A stretch of 64,000 nt of DNA from Cymbidium sinense (GCA_021442155.1 CM038222.1:105465121-105529120); one strand, 5' to 3'; counted from the first letter of the stretch, positions 23,601 through 37,437 are shown. The notes: a model not told the origin generated them from the sequence alone. Translations and numbers: made by a program.

Positions 23601-26600
23601 TATACACTTTCCAAATCCTATTCAAATCCATGTTAAGAGAAGAGAAGGAAATAACATAAAAAACATCTTATGCTATACACAAGCAAGCTTATAAGTACTT
23701 ATAAGTAGCATCACTTCATTCATAATATTTGATTCATAGGTTAAAAAAATAATTTTTGGTTTAATAGTGATAATAGCCACTCATATTCTTAACTTCAGCC
23801 AAAACATGTAATTTTATACAAAGCAAAATTTTATTTAATTAATTTTTCAAAAGAAATGAATGCATGATTTCATATGGCAAATAATATTTAGTATGCTTGG
23901 AAAGAAATAAGATGTAAGCCATGACTTGATTCAACCTAATTACTTCATCGACAATCCTATATAATAAGATCATTTAAAATGAATCAAAACTCTTTAAGAA
24001 ATTTTTTATTTTGGATTTGATTTGAGTTAGGAAATGTGAAAAGAGTTTCTTTGGTCCAAACCCATCTCCCTATGTGACTTGGTATAGTTTAATTTTAGAA
24101 CAATTAGTTTGATTTTATGTTTTGTTTAGGTTAAGGTATAAGTTAAATCTATTAATTACCCTTTACATACACCACTTTAACATAATTAAACAAATAATTA
24201 TGAGCCAACATGAATTTAAATCAGTAATGCACATAAGAAATAAAGTGGCCTAATGCAATTGCTTCACAATTATTGATTAATTAAGCTAAAGGGTTTAATT
24301 AAGTGCTTTCATAACCATCCTACATATATAGTTTGATTATAATTTTCTTTCAAGTCTTTTAGATTATTGAACACCTAAGAATCTACCCAAGATTAAGCGA
24401 TTAAGTTCTAGAATAATTTGGTTTTGAGTTTGGTTAATTAATCCATTTAATGAAGTGATTAAGTCATTAATCAATTTCCAAATTATTAAGTCTTTATCTA
24501 ATGAAATAAACTTAGAAAAAGTTTTGGAGAAGAAATCTAATCTCATTCCTAAGTCCATACACTGTTTCAAGATGATTAACAAACTTAATTAATGAATTTA
24601 TCACTATTTAATAAGTTAATTAATCATTTATTTAGTTAAGAGAGAGATTAAGGATGAACTAAGCAATTCCCCTAATTAATCCAATAATAAATTCTAATAA
24701 AAACATGGGAAGTAGAGGTCATCCCACTAATGAACCCTACGAAGTTTTGAAATAATTGCTGAAGTAATTAAAGAGTCATTAGCCTAATTATATTTCCAAT
24801 AAAACCCAAATTGAGTGAATGTTAGTGTTCAAAATCAAATAAACTTAAATTTATATTGTTCCTCATTGAATTATCTTTAAAATGAAATTGAGTTTGTATT
24901 TTTTTTAGATTTTTTTTACAATTAGTTATGAATTTTAGAAGTTCCATGATTAAAATAAGATTAATTAAGCTAATTAAATCCCCTAATCCCATCGGGCCAC
25001 ATGAAGATTGTCGCTTAATGTGCATGATGGGATAGGTTAAGTTGTCACATCCATGGTGGTCGATTGACGGGATCTTTCTCCATGGGTTGTCCGATCTAAA
25101 GTCAGACGGTTGTGATTAATCTCACAGTTTAAGCTTAAATTAGATAGGGATCTATCATGGTTAAACCAAAACTGTCCACTCAAATCACGCAAAATAGACG
25201 GTGTGTGATTTTTCTCCTCCTGAGTGGCGAGAGACAGATGTCGTCCGTCGATCATCGCTTGATCTAAGCTCACCCAAGCACGGATGGAGTTCAAACTCAC
25301 CTCACACCTTCGGGGAGGCATAAGTAATGAATCTAATGGCCAAGATCTAATGAGATTATAATTCCCTTCGTAAAGGACCAAGCAATTTTAACTTTGGATC
25401 ATTTTGAGTAATACCTCACCGAAGGCTATCATGGCACTTCCAATGGAGGAGGTAGCTTCATCTATTAGAGATAAAGCCCTGATTAAGGTATCAAGCCTTG
25501 ATTTGAGGTGGATGGCTCGGTTGACCAAGCTACCCTTTAATGGAAATTGGCTTTGATCAAAGTCCTCCTTCTTGTGGCTTGGTGACTTGGAAAACAACTT
25601 GATTGAGCTTGATGAGGTGCCTTGATGGTGCTTGCAAGTTTAATTTGGGTTTGGTGGAAAATTGAATGAGTTGGAATTGATTTTGATCTCCCCTATTTTG
25701 GCTTAAGCAAAATTGATAAGGAGAAAATGGGGAGCTTGAATGCTTCAAGGCTTGGAGAAGCTTATTTTCGATTCCTAGAGCTCAATCAAATTTAGTGCCT
25801 GTGATTTGAGTGGGAATGAGGGGGAGTATATCTCCCCCTCTTTGGATCAGACATGAAGACTAGAAATGCCATTTTTGATCAATTTCTCAGATTGATTAAT
25901 CAATTTGGGTTGTTAGACACTCCATGTGATTCATTTTAGGTAGTGGAGGGAAGGAGAGTGAGTGCCCATATTCTAGGTGAGTGCATTGGTGATTCTAAGT
26001 GCTTAATTTCCATTGGAGGGGTCAGTTTGGCCTTTGGTTGGGTCATGGTCGACCCAAGGTGATTGGGTCATGTTTACCACCCTCCTTGGTGTCCAAGTGG
26101 ACAATTAGAAGGATGCCAAGTGGTCTTGAGAAAGAATATGACCAAATTCTAAGTGAATTTGGTCATAGGAAACCCTTTGACCTAGGGGTAAAGTCATCAT
26201 TTGGCCTTAATTTTGACTTGGGCAGATTTGAAATGATTCAAGAGTGGGTTGAGCCAAATTTCAAGTGATTTGGAGTCCATTTGATTTGAATTGATTCAAT
26301 TTGACCCATTTAGCTCAAGTTAGGTCAAATTGGGTCAAACCATGGGTTATGTTAAGTTCAAATGATCATTTGGAGCCTATGAGTATCATTAGTTTGGTTC
26401 AATTTGGTTTAGATTTTATTTTAGTTCATTTAGGTCAAATGGGTCACATTGACCACCCATTTGACACCATTAGGTTAGGTTAAGGGTTGGTTTAGGCTTG
26501 GTTGATCATTTGAAATGAATTTGACCCATTGGTTGCAATCAATTTGGGAAGATTTGACCATTTTGATTTAGGTCGATTTGTCAAGTTATTGGGTTTGGTT

Positions 26601-27709
26601 TGGTTCAATTGATGGTTTGGTCAAGTTCAATCATTGATTATGAACTGGTTTAGATCTATGGTTTCGATCAATTTAGAATGAATTTGACCCATTGGTGGAT
26701 TTTGGCTAGTTTAGGTTTCATTTTGGGCTGTGTTGAATTGAGGTTTGACTTGGTTCGACCCAATTTGAGTGATTAATCATCCTATGATGATTATTGCTCA
26801 CAATGTGATTCTTAGATGGGCTTAGTTCAATCTAATTTGGGTTGGATTAGAATTTGGTGCAAAAAAGTGCTTTAGATTACTTTGGGTCAAGTGAGCCTAA
26901 GTGCAATTGGCTTGATCAAGACTTAAAACAAGTTTGGTTGAACTCACATTTGGACTTATGATTGAAATATAAATCCAATTGCAAGTGATTTGGAGTTAAA
27001 CGGGTTTTGATTCATTTGACAATTTCAAGTCAAATGGGTGAATATGGGTTTGACTTGGGTTAGTTTGATTTTGATTTGGTGAATGTAGTATATGTTTATA
27101 TTTGGGCATGCGATTGAAAGAATGATTGTTTGAAGAGAAAATCCAAAGGTTTGGATTGATTTGAGAATGATTTGGCTAAGTTCAAGGATTTGACTTGAAA
27201 GAGTATCAGTTGGATATAACTTCGATTTGGATTTGAGTTTTGAATTTAGTTTTGGTTATTTAAATTTGGATTTCATTTATATTTGTGAATATAAATGAGA
27301 ATATAAATGGGTGATGAGAAAAACTTTTGAGTTTGGAGTGATTTGGATTTGATTTGAATGTTATAAGATGAAATCAAAAGGCTTAGGAAAGATTTTGGAT
27401 TTTAAATTGATCACGGGTTTCAATTATTTGGTTCGGAATTGATTCATGATTTGGATTTTGGAATTGATTTATGATTTGAGAAAATTAATTGAATTGGAAT
27501 TGATTTAAGAATTAATTTGGAATTGATCTGAAGGAGGGAAGCAAGGATTGGGTTTAAGCTATAGGGTAGGAAAGTCCTCCCAATACTCCTAAGGCATAAC
27601 CTATTCCTATGGCTAACTCTTCTAAGTCTCTAGGGTTAAGTTAAGTGTTCACCTAATCACTAGAAGTGTCTTAATACTAAAGAACTCTTAGTATTTAAAG
27701 GAGTCCTTA
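20675..27709 (-). repeat. LTR-like copy B (5' LTR of the giant element)
   Basis: Copy B starts TGATATTTATTTTTCAAAC and is collinear with A and D to GAGTCCTTA at 27,709, where A and D continue TGTCT(A/G)GGAT but B switches to unrelated tandem repeats. It lacks the 2.2 kb solo LTR found in A, so its 7.0 kb is close to the original LTR length. Scattered small indels set it apart from both A and D. Confidence 0.75.
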
Positions 27710-27718
27710 AAACTAAGA

Positions 27719-28400
27719 GAACTGCAGCAAAAAACACAAAAGTAGTGCTTAACGTATGAACTTAAACCATACATACAGATCTATGTAGCAAAAATACAAC
27801 ATAAATACATCCATTATGACGAACAAGCATAGTTAACATACAAATAAAATAAACTTACAAAGTAGTTGATATACAAATAAGAAAGAAAAGAGAACTGTAG
27901 CAGGCAGCACAAAAGCAATGCCTAACTTATGAACCAAAACCAAACATGCAGATCTATGTAGCACAAATATGACATAACTACATCTACTACAAAAAAGAAG
28001 CACAATTGACATACAAATAAAACAAACTTGTAGAACAATTGATATACTCATAAAAAAGAAAAGAGAACTATAGCAAAGAACACAGAAGCAAGCCTAACAT
28101 ATAAATTTAAAGCATACATACAGATCTATGTAGCACAAATACAACATGATAACATCTACTACAATGAAGAAGCACTGTAGACATACAAATAAAAAAAACT
28201 TACAGAGAAGTTGATATACAAATAAGAAAGAAAAAGAGCTGTAGATAATACAAAAGTAGTGCCTAACGTGAAGTAAAACCATAAATCAGATCCATGGCCC
28301 ATATAAGATACAACTACTACAGAAGCACAATGACATACAAATAAAATAAATTTACATATCGATGCCTAAATACAAATAAGCACGTTGACATCAAATAACT
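27719..28400. repeat. Tandem array of about 175 bp units
   Basis: Units start at GAACTGCAG (27,719), GAACTGTAG (27,891), GAACTATAG (28,065) and a degraded one near 28,236. Each contains CAGATCTATGTAGCA, then AGTTGACATACAAATAAAA and GTTGATATACAAATAAGAAAG. There are about four units with decreasing similarity. The minus-strand open frames across it are by-products of the period. Confidence 0.85.
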
Positions 28401-28559
28401 AACAAGAACTAACACAATGTGACTAACTCAAACTAACATAAAATTCTTCACTAATATGCAAATAAATAAATAAAATAACATCGCTGATGAAGTTGACACA
28501 ACATGTATGTGTGGACATATATGCATGTCCAACATACGAATTCCTACACAAGTGATTCT
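28401..28559. other. Short spacer, no feature seen
   Basis: This is AT-rich non-coding sequence between the tandem array and the MULE transposase C-terminus. Confidence 0.5.
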
Positions 28560-30690
28560 AAGAACATGTTATTCTATTATGTATAATGCTTTGCATAGGC
28601 CACAATTATTACCCGTAATGCTCTCATCCATTGTATTCTTATATCTTCTTATTTTGGCTATAACAGTTCTCCTTCTGATATTTGGTGGTGCTAGCACAAC
28701 AATTAGATGATCAATCAGGTAAGCTAGCCACTCATTTTGATCAGGCATAACATGGAATTCTACTTCGTATGTACTATGGTACAATTATAATGTGTAGTAG
28801 CAAAGGATATACTCGACATGACTTAAATGTTGTTGACCTAATGCGATATAATTGTGGTTGTCCACATGTACAGTTACATCAGTTTTGTTCATGTAGTTTG
28901 AACTTGAATGGCCTAGATGACATATCGAATACCTGATATTCATTCATATTCATCCTTGTTGGTTCAAGAAATTTTCTTGTTTCACATACATTTTATTGCA
29001 AAATTATTTTTACACGTGGTGAAATTTTTGACTCATTTTGACAAATGAGATTTAATTATTGTCCCAATGCATTTTATGAAAAGTGATGCAATATTATAAT
29101 ATATGGATGTTATTAGTTCTTGTATTGGTAATCTAAGAGCCCACTTCAGTACACCATTGAAACACTCTAACACATTAGTGGTCATCGTGCCATATCTGTA
29201 GCCACCATCATTAGCCAGAGCCCACTTAACATCTCTAGCAAGCAACCAATCATTGGCCTCCAGTTTGATGTTTCTGATGTCAGTCATATAACATGTTAAC
29301 ATATGAATGTCATATGTCTTACCTGCAATGTACATCTTTTGGGATATAAACTCCACATCTGAAATACCCATAGTTCTACAAGCTTTTTTTTTGAATTTTT
29401 CTCTAAGATAGCATAAGAAATATCAAAGCGCAGCCCATGGAAAAATTTCTCTACAGTCACATACTAAGCCAACATGTTGATCAGATATAATGCACAAGTC
29501 ATTTATCATGGAGATTAATGGAATGAAGTCTTGCATTATTCGAAGAAATCAAATCCATGACTCATTGCATTCCTCTTCAATTACTATAAAAGCCAGTGGA
29601 TATTGGCCATTGTTTGCATCAACCTCAATAGTAGTAAGAAGAGTTCATCTATACTTACCCAACAAGAATGAAGACTTAAGGCAGCTTGCGATCGCCAACC
29701 TACTATGGATGACCCAAATGACCAGAATATGTGTTGAAAATAGTTTGTCTTAATTGAGTGTATGTGGCACACTGTTCTTGGCATAACTGAACATATAGTT
29801 ATTATGAAGTGATCTAGTGAGCGATACGACTCTTCCCAGCTACCCAAAAAAATCATTTATCACTTTTCGATGTAAAACCTAGACCTTCATATATGATACT
29901 CTAATGTTAAACTTGGATTCCATATGGCCAATAATTTCTTTAGGTTTCAAATCTAGTTGATATCTAATCACAGGTTATATGAAATAGCTAATAAACTGTG
30001 AATTACACTGCCTATGTCCACTATTTAGTACTAAATGAGTACAAGAGTGTAAATAAGCTATAGTAGATATCCTTCTAGCTCCACCTAATCTCTTGCTTGA
30101 GTAGGCATGTAGACACCACATGCATGGTCTACTAGAATGATCATTGTGTATGCATAGTGTAGTGAGCTTTATTTTATTGGAGGCATATATAACATACTCA
30201 ACATTACTTAGACCAACCATGAAGAGTGAATTTAAGAATTTTTTTATCTTGGAAACACATCCCTTCAATTAACTCATTCAAAATATAATTTTCTTCTACA
30301 AACACAGATTCATTTGAGAGCCCATCAAAATTCATCTGATCATCTCATTCCTGTGTTATTTATCAAGCTCGAATATAATCATTATTGCATAATATGCGTT
30401 CTTCAGCTATATTTGTTCTATAAGAGTAATCTCTTAATAGGTGGTTGCTCTCAAAGTTTGTACATTGATCTTGTCCATTGTCACCTTCACTGTCAGCAGT
30501 CTCACTACATGCTATACTAGGCATTATTTCGTATCCATCATCTTCAGTAGATAATAGTGCAATATGATCACCATCATATTCAACCCTATTAACAGAACTT
30601 GTGCCAACATGGTGACCATGTCCGAATAGAGCATTAATATTTTCTTCAATAATGTTGTTAATTACAATGTAATCAATAAGATTTAACAAA
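28560..30690 (-). pseudogene. MULE (MuDR-like) transposase, decayed
   Basis: Reading leftward from 30,689: an acidic N-terminal part; an N-terminal DNA-binding-type block with PCMWCLHAYSSKR and SCTHLVLNSGHRQCNSQFI (30,268-29,975); a DDE core with EVDANNGQYPLAF (about 29,630-29,590), EEECNESW and ISDQHVGL (about 29,480); then WALANDGGYRYGTMTTNVLECFNGVLKWA (shown here as a region at 29,240-29,110). The C-terminal tail (28,784-28,569) has PPNIRRRT, RRYKNTMDES and a CGLCK knuckle half. This order is that of plant Mutator-like transposases, which cut and paste elements with long terminal inverted repeats. Stops and frame shifts occur throughout, including between the core blocks and in the region expected to hold the SWIM zinc finger (about 28,990-28,800). 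Terminal inverted repeats were not found. Confidence 0.85.
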
Positions 30691-30854
30691 ACAGTAATAC
30701 TTTGTAATGAATAATATCATGATTTAATTGTACAGACCTATGAAATGGTTGGTTGACTTCTGTTTGATAAGTTTTCTATGAAACTAATGTCACTTGTTCA
30801 ATTTCAATTGGAGGTATTTGACACTTAGGTAAATTATGAACTTCTCTTTCCTAC
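30691..30854. other. Spacer between MULE remnant and copy C
   Basis: I see no supported feature here. It could hold the start of the MULE gene or its leader. Confidence 0.4.
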
Positions 30855-32097
30855 AGGGTTTATTTTAAATCGGGTTCGTTAAGTTCCCTACAGGGGAAAG
30901 CCTCCATAATTATACATCCAGGAATGGGCATTCCCAGAAAACTCTGAAAGGTAAATGATTATCAAAGATTTCAATAGGAAAGGATTATGTCTTATTTTGA
31001 TTTTGAAGATTAAATGGGATTGATCAAAAGATATTTATTATGAAAACCAAATGAAGATAAGTAGGAGATACTCACAATGCTAGAAAGAACTTCTCAAACT
31101 ATCCAGCTTTATATTTTTAAAATTGATTTGATTTATTTGAGTTGGATTTTCATTAGAATACTACTTATAATTTCATAATAAGGTTAAGAAAATGAAGAGG
31201 TGAGGATTTATGCTTACACAAAGGGAAAGAAATAATCTCTTAAATCTAGGGACTTTTAGAGCCAAACAATCAAGGTAAAATAGGTATTTTGTTTACCTCC
31301 ATAATAGAGGACAAACCATGTTGCTTGGACTTAGCATGGCCAACTAACTCCTATGATTTTAAATTCATGTAGGCAAGTCATATGGTTAATGCAAGATAGA
31401 AATGCTATTATTTATTTAGAAAGAGACTAAGTCCTTAAACTCACTCTCTAAAGAGACTAGATCATGTAAAGGGTGTGCTTCAAATGACCTAAATCTAATG
31501 CAATTCAAATTTCATTTTTTTTATTTCATTTTTGGACAATCATTTTGACTCAGGCTAATAGGATTCATATGCCGAATGCATGAGAAATGAGATTATGGGC
31601 CAAAATCAGCGAGAAGAGAGGTGGTGTGTTTCCATTATGGTTCTCATAGGTCAATCCAAGTTTCTCTAAAAAAGGTGGAAGCTCTCCAATTAAGAGTGAA
31701 ATAAGATATATTTGTGCAACATGTTATAAAAGAAATACTCATCCAACTAAGGGGTTGCTAATTCTTTTATCTTGCTTTTAAACTTAAGCTTTAGGTAAGG
31801 TTATGAGTTGTTTATTTTTAGTTTTGAGTTGTTAAGCTGGGTAAAAGATTTATTTTTTTCTAAGAGCTTGATCATCATCTAGGCCATACATAAAGAAAAG
31901 AAGAAACTAGAAAAAGGATGCCACTTAATGCACACGCTAAACTAATCATCAATCAATTTATAAAGCTAAGCGCAAAAGAATAAGAGGCGATTGATTGAAT
32001 TTTGACAAAAAATAAATTAGGAGCTCTACCCTTATACAACCAATTGAATGAATTACATACAATTAAGCAAGGAACTAATTGTTATGGGGGTCTTCAA

Positions 32098-32205
32098 ACT
32101 TCATTTCTTCATCCTTTTTTTCTTCTTTCTTCTTCTTCTTTTCTTCTTTCTTCTTTGGTTCTTCTTTCTTTTTTTTTTCTTTTTTTGTTCTTTCTTTTGG
32201 ATGGT
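32098..32205. repeat. Expanded TTC/CTT pyrimidine tract in copy C
   Basis: A run of about 100 bases almost purely of T and C, longer than the matching tracts in A, B and D. It gives the false poly-Phe/Leu and poly-Lys/Glu frames on the two strands. Confidence 0.9.
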
Positions 32206-34815
32206 TGGAAGGTGGATGCTCCAAGGCCTCACATGGTGCAAGATAGAATCTCATGACCAATGCTCATCCTAATCCCCATAACAATCATTCCAAAATCTAA
32301 ATTATAAAAATTTACATGAAAAGGGAAAATGAAATCTAGCTAACACCTGCAAAATAAAGGTTAGCTAAAATAATCCACACAAATCCCAAGCATTTATATT
32401 AGACTTATCACCCCACACATGGGTGACAAAGTTCACCTGGCCTATTGGATTATGCTTAGGGGTATAAGCACCTACAAGCAAAAGCATTTATATATTTATT
32501 TATGATAGAGCCCCTCAAGCACAATCCCCTGTAGAAAATAGTGGTCAGACTAAGATCGTCCTACCATTTATTCTACGAGCATACATCCTAACATCCAGTC
32601 TAAAATGTATATCATAAAATAAAATAAAGTATCAAACCATGCACCGTCCTAACCTAAAGCTAGAAGTGGTGACTTAGGCTAATGTGTGTGCTTTGAAGGT
32701 TTGTTTGGTATGCTTAGCTATGGACTTAAGTTAGAGTTTTCTAAGTGTGAAGCATGTTCAACTTAGAGGAGGATTTCATTTATATTGTTTAATTATTTTG
32801 AATTGATTTTATTTAATGTTTTGATTATGTTCAAATGAATCATGCAATTAATTACTAAGTTATGAAGAGAGGGAAAGAGAAGAGAACTTCTCTTTCCTTT
32901 CTTAACCTAAGTAATTTCTAAAGTGGATTCACATTTTTAGTTTTATTTAGTGAATGTTTTGATTAAATTTTTTATTTAATCCTAAGTTTAGATGAACTCT
33001 AAACAAACCAAGCCAAAATAAAGGCATTTTAAGAATAAGTAAAATAAATTCACAAACACACACTTAATCTTTCCCAACATGTATAACATGCATATGAATA
33101 TTTCTAAATATCTATACACACAAATGGGAATATGTAGCACACTTTATGATGTATGCTAAGCAAGTTACTTAAGAAAATTTGAATGCTTATGATGCATGAT
33201 TTTCATTAAGTAGAAAAGAGGCTTTCTTATCCAATTTTCACATACAAACATGAAAGTAAGAAAAGCATAAGTGAGTATAGCAACATTGTTAACCAGAGGT
33301 ATAAGGTATAAAACCTACTTAAGGCTACTTAAAGCTTCATAATCTCAGGGTTTTCCAGACTAATATACCACTTTTTTTAAATACAAATATGTGTATAAAA
33401 GAAATGAATGAAAAAGAAAAAAAATGCAAAAGTTTGTTTTAGTTGATTTATTTTATTTATGCAATTTATAGGTGCAAGCATAAATAACCTTCTTAAGTGA
33501 TAGCATAGTAATGAATAAGATATATAATTAGGTAAGTGTTAGGTTCTTTTCAAATGAACCACACATTTAACCAAATTCTTATTCAAAACTATACTAGCAT
33601 AAAAGAGAAAGGAAATCTATGCTAAGTACACCTTTATATTCTTTCACATGCAAGCTTATAATTAAAATATAAGTATCACACTTTTAGTTTTAGGCATTAT
33701 ATTTATATATTTTAAAAATAATTTGAATTTAGTAGTGATAATAGACACTCATATTTCTACTTTAGCCAACACATGCAAGTTTGACATAAAGTAAACAATT
33801 TCATTTTTAAATTTGAATTTGAAAAATATGAATGCATGAAACCACATGACGTACAAATTTAACATGTTGGAGAAAGAATTAAAGCAATGAAAGCATGTAA
33901 ACATATTCACTTTAATCAAATCCTAAAGGCAATCTTAAGAAAATAAGAAAGCTTAAAGTAAATCAAAGTTTATTCAATGTGATTTTTGTTTGGTTTTAAA
34001 TTTGATTTAATTTTAAAAAACTGAGTTGAGTTTGCTGTTCCTAACCCATTCCCACATGTATTTGATATTTTGTTTAATTTTTAGATGATTAGATTCATTT
34101 TAAATTTTGATTAGGTTAGGATATGAATTAAGTAAGTTAATTAACCCTTACCTACACCACCTTAGCATAGTTAACCAAGTAATTATGAGTCAATGAGATG
34201 GCATAAAAACTCACAAAAAAATTAAACTTGCAATGCACCTAGAAAGAAAAGGGTCTAATGCAATTTGGCTCATGATTAATGGTTAATTAAACAAAGGAGT
34301 TTAGCTTAAGTAATTTCAAAACACCCCTTCACACATATGAATTGGTTTTCATTTTCTTAATTGGACTTAGGCTATTCAACAGCTAAGCATCTACCCAAGG
34401 TAGATTTATTAAGTTCTGGAAGTTTTTTAAACATTTTTAGAAATTAATTAAGCAGATAATTAATGAATTAAGCCTTAATTAAGAGGGGATTAAGAAACAA
34501 AAAGGGGGTTTAGGGAATAGCTTAGGAGAAATGCCCCAAAATTATTCCTTTAGCCTCCAAGTCAGTGGATCTAATCTTAATCAATCTTAATAATATATTA
34601 AAACACTAATCCAACCTTAATTATCATTGATTAGATTAAGGGAGTAATTGGGAAACATATTTGCAATTCCCCTAATTAAGCCTTAAATAAATCCCAAGAA
34701 AATTAAGAGAGGCAGAGGTCATCCCTTAAAACATACCCAAAAAGTTGAGGATTAATCATAGGCTTATTTAAGAAGTAATTAGGAAAATAAGATTTCCAAT
34801 AAAACCCAAAATCAG

Positions 34816-34838
34816 AAAAAAAAAAAAAAAAAAAAAGA
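34816..34838. repeat. Poly(A) run in copy C
   Basis: An uninterrupted A run of about 22 bases follows AACCCAAAATCAG. Copies A, B and D have ordinary sequence here, so it is a local expansion. Confidence 0.9.
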
Positions 34839-35125
34839 TAATTCAAAATCCATTTAAATTATTTTTAAAATATTCTAGGTTGAATTATCTTTTGATTGGA
34901 TTTTAGCTCATATTTTTCTGAGTTTTATTGAGAGATATATGATTTTTAGAAGATCAAGAGATTAATTAGCATTTAATTAAATCCCTAAACTAATTCCTCA
35001 CCTCACAAGGTGATGGTGGCATTTAATTTTGCCACACACCAGTGGATGCGCTACTTAAATGTCATATCGTCCCTCGCGCTTGATCCTCGATCAAAGATCT
35101 GACGATGTGATCAACGTTTATAAAA

Positions 35126-36011
35126 GGATAAATGAATTATGTGGTTGCGTTGCAAGCATAGACCTAAGCTAGTTCTAAGTGTTGACTATACATCTTGTCT
35201 ATCTTTATATGATAAATTATTCACATTAATCATTATGAATGTCATTCTTGATTTAGATTTATATTTAACCAAATATTATTCAATATATTATTTTTCTCTC
35301 TCATATCCTATATTTAATCCTAAACCTTTTTGGCCGAACTATTTTCATGATTATTTGCTAAATAAATTGTGTGAGATTTATTCAAATTATTTTCATAATT
35401 ATCCCATATTTTCTAAATTAAAAAATTTATTTATTTGAATATTTAATTCTAATTATTTTTGAATTCAAATAGAATATTCCTTTGATTATATATGCAAATT
35501 TAAACTTTCCTCTTCATGGAATGTTATGTGGCTGGTTATATGGTAATCTATTTGATTTAATATGAATTAATTTAAATTTATTTGAGTTAATAAAAATTCA
35601 ATTAAAATAAGCCATTGAATTATTTTCTTTATTTTTATATAAATTCTATTTTTGAAAATCTCCTTTGGCCAACTATATCTTTACTCAAATTCAAATTAAT
35701 CTCCTAATGAAAATTGATTTAAACTCTCCTAAGATCTGATCCATCATCATTTAATTCAAATTAAGCACATTAAAATAAATCTAATCTATTTTAGGAAAGT
35801 AACTTTGCTGAATTTTTGAGTATTCATTAGATTTTATTGAATAAAATTTATATGTTATATCTTTCCTTCTTTTATTGCATTAAATACTAATTTTTAAATA
35901 TGTTTCATCTGTCTCCCTTTCAAAAATATTCTACCGCATCAATTGCACTGTATTTCAAAATTATCCTTACTTCTAAAATAGGTGAGCAAATTAATGTTTG
36001 TTGAAATTAAC

Positions 36012-36013
<2 letters not shown>
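35126..36013. other. AT-rich intergenic sequence
   Basis: No coding motif is visible. A TTTTGGCCGAACTATTTTC phrase near 35,327 resembles text in plant LTRs, but no LTR could be bounded. The 99-codon open frame at 35,139-35,438 is low-complexity (Tyr, Leu, Ile) and matches nothing I know. Confidence 0.5.
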
Positions 36014-36068
<55 letters not shown>

Positions 36069-36084
36069 ATATATATATATATAT
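36014..36084. repeat. (CT)n-(AT)n compound microsatellite
   Basis: An uninterrupted CT run from about 36,014 to 36,066 passes into an AT run to about 36,084. Confidence 0.97.
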
Positions 36085-36570
36085 TAGCATTCATATTTTG
36101 GTATCTATAATATTAAATTATTTAGGAAAAATATGAGATTCAATCATGATGTATATATCACAACGATTGTCGTATTTCGTTAAAATATATTTGCGATACT
36201 AATTTTTATTGTGGAATTTCCTTAAAATAAATTTTTTATTATTATTATTTTTGCATAGTTGATAACATTTTACTTTTATTCTTTATATACTGTCCGAAAT
36301 TTATGAGAAGATGTTGCACTTCAACAAAGAACATAAATTTCGAAAGTTAATAATGACAAAATATGCTTTATACTCATGAGAAAAATGTTACTATAACTAA
36401 CTAAAAATTATAACTTGGATAACCTTGACGGTCAATATTAGAGTTCTACTACATTAATTGCAATTATACAAACATATTATATCTTTATAAGCAATTTTTT
36501 AAGCAAATTGTAAAATATATTTTATAATTAATATGAACAACGCCAACTTTATAATAAAATATAATTTGCA

Positions 36571-36573
<3 letters not shown>
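36085..36573. other. AT-rich sequence, nothing seen
   Basis: No open frame, motif or repeat could be supported here. Confidence 0.5.

Positions 36574-36649
<76 letters not shown>
36574..36649. repeat. (AT)n microsatellite
   Basis: An uninterrupted AT dinucleotide run of about 75 bases. Confidence 0.97.
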
Positions 36650-36653
<4 letters not shown>

Positions 36654-36784
36654 ATTTAAATTAATTAAAATTTGAATTATTCTCATTTTGCATGACAATT
36701 AATTGTGTCATGACTTAGTTTAATTTTAAAATGTAACTGCTTATAATACTAATGAAAAGACGCCAAAAAAAATTTTAAAAAGAA

Positions 36785-37275
<491 letters not shown>

Positions 37276-37385
37276 TTTATTTATTTATTAAAAATTATTT
37301 ATTTATTTTTTTTTTATATTTTTATATTTTTTATATTATTATTATTATTATTATTATAGACTTATATAAATAAATAAATAAATAA

Positions 37386-37437
<52 letters not shown>

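Larger units (their letters stand above)
253..27709 (-). mobile_element. Giant decayed Ty3/gypsy (Tat/Ogre-type) LTR retrotransposon
   Basis: Two direct copies of a repeat of about 7 kb (A on the left, B on the right) flank an internal region of about 10.7 kb that carries gag and pol on the minus strand, so B is the 5' LTR and A the 3' LTR. A primer-binding-like site lies just inside B. The reverse transcriptase and integrase motifs and an additional coding stretch upstream of gag fit the Tat/Ogre lineage, known for very large elements. The total of about 27.4 kb includes a 2.2 kb solo LTR nested in A. The open frames are broken, so it is dead as an autonomous element. The outer right end is missing because B stops where another repeat begins, and I could not define a target-site duplication. 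An alternative is two unrelated insertions of the 7 kb repeat either side of a gypsy internal region. Confidence 0.7.
30855..35125 (-). repeat. LTR-like copy C, divergent and truncated at both ends
   Basis: Copy C follows the order of copies A, B and D from the point equivalent to A position about 490 (GGGTTTATTTTAAATCGGG) to the point equivalent to about A 7,130. It is clearly more diverged and has many deletions. Landmarks are the GGCAAGTCATATGGTTAATGC phrase region near 31,375, a long pyrimidine tract, CAGACTAATATACCAC near 33,357 and the CCTAATTAAGCC region near 34,670. Both LTR ends are missing. It is either an older insertion or a related family, in the same orientation as the others. 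Confidence 0.75.

Noticed and set aside
32002..32272. Poly-Phe/Leu frames (and poly-Lys/Glu on the other strand)
   Set aside because: They come from a pyrimidine-rich simple repeat inside LTR copy C.
35139..35438. 99-codon plus-strand frame
   Set aside because: It is AT-rich and low-complexity, without a known motif or start context.
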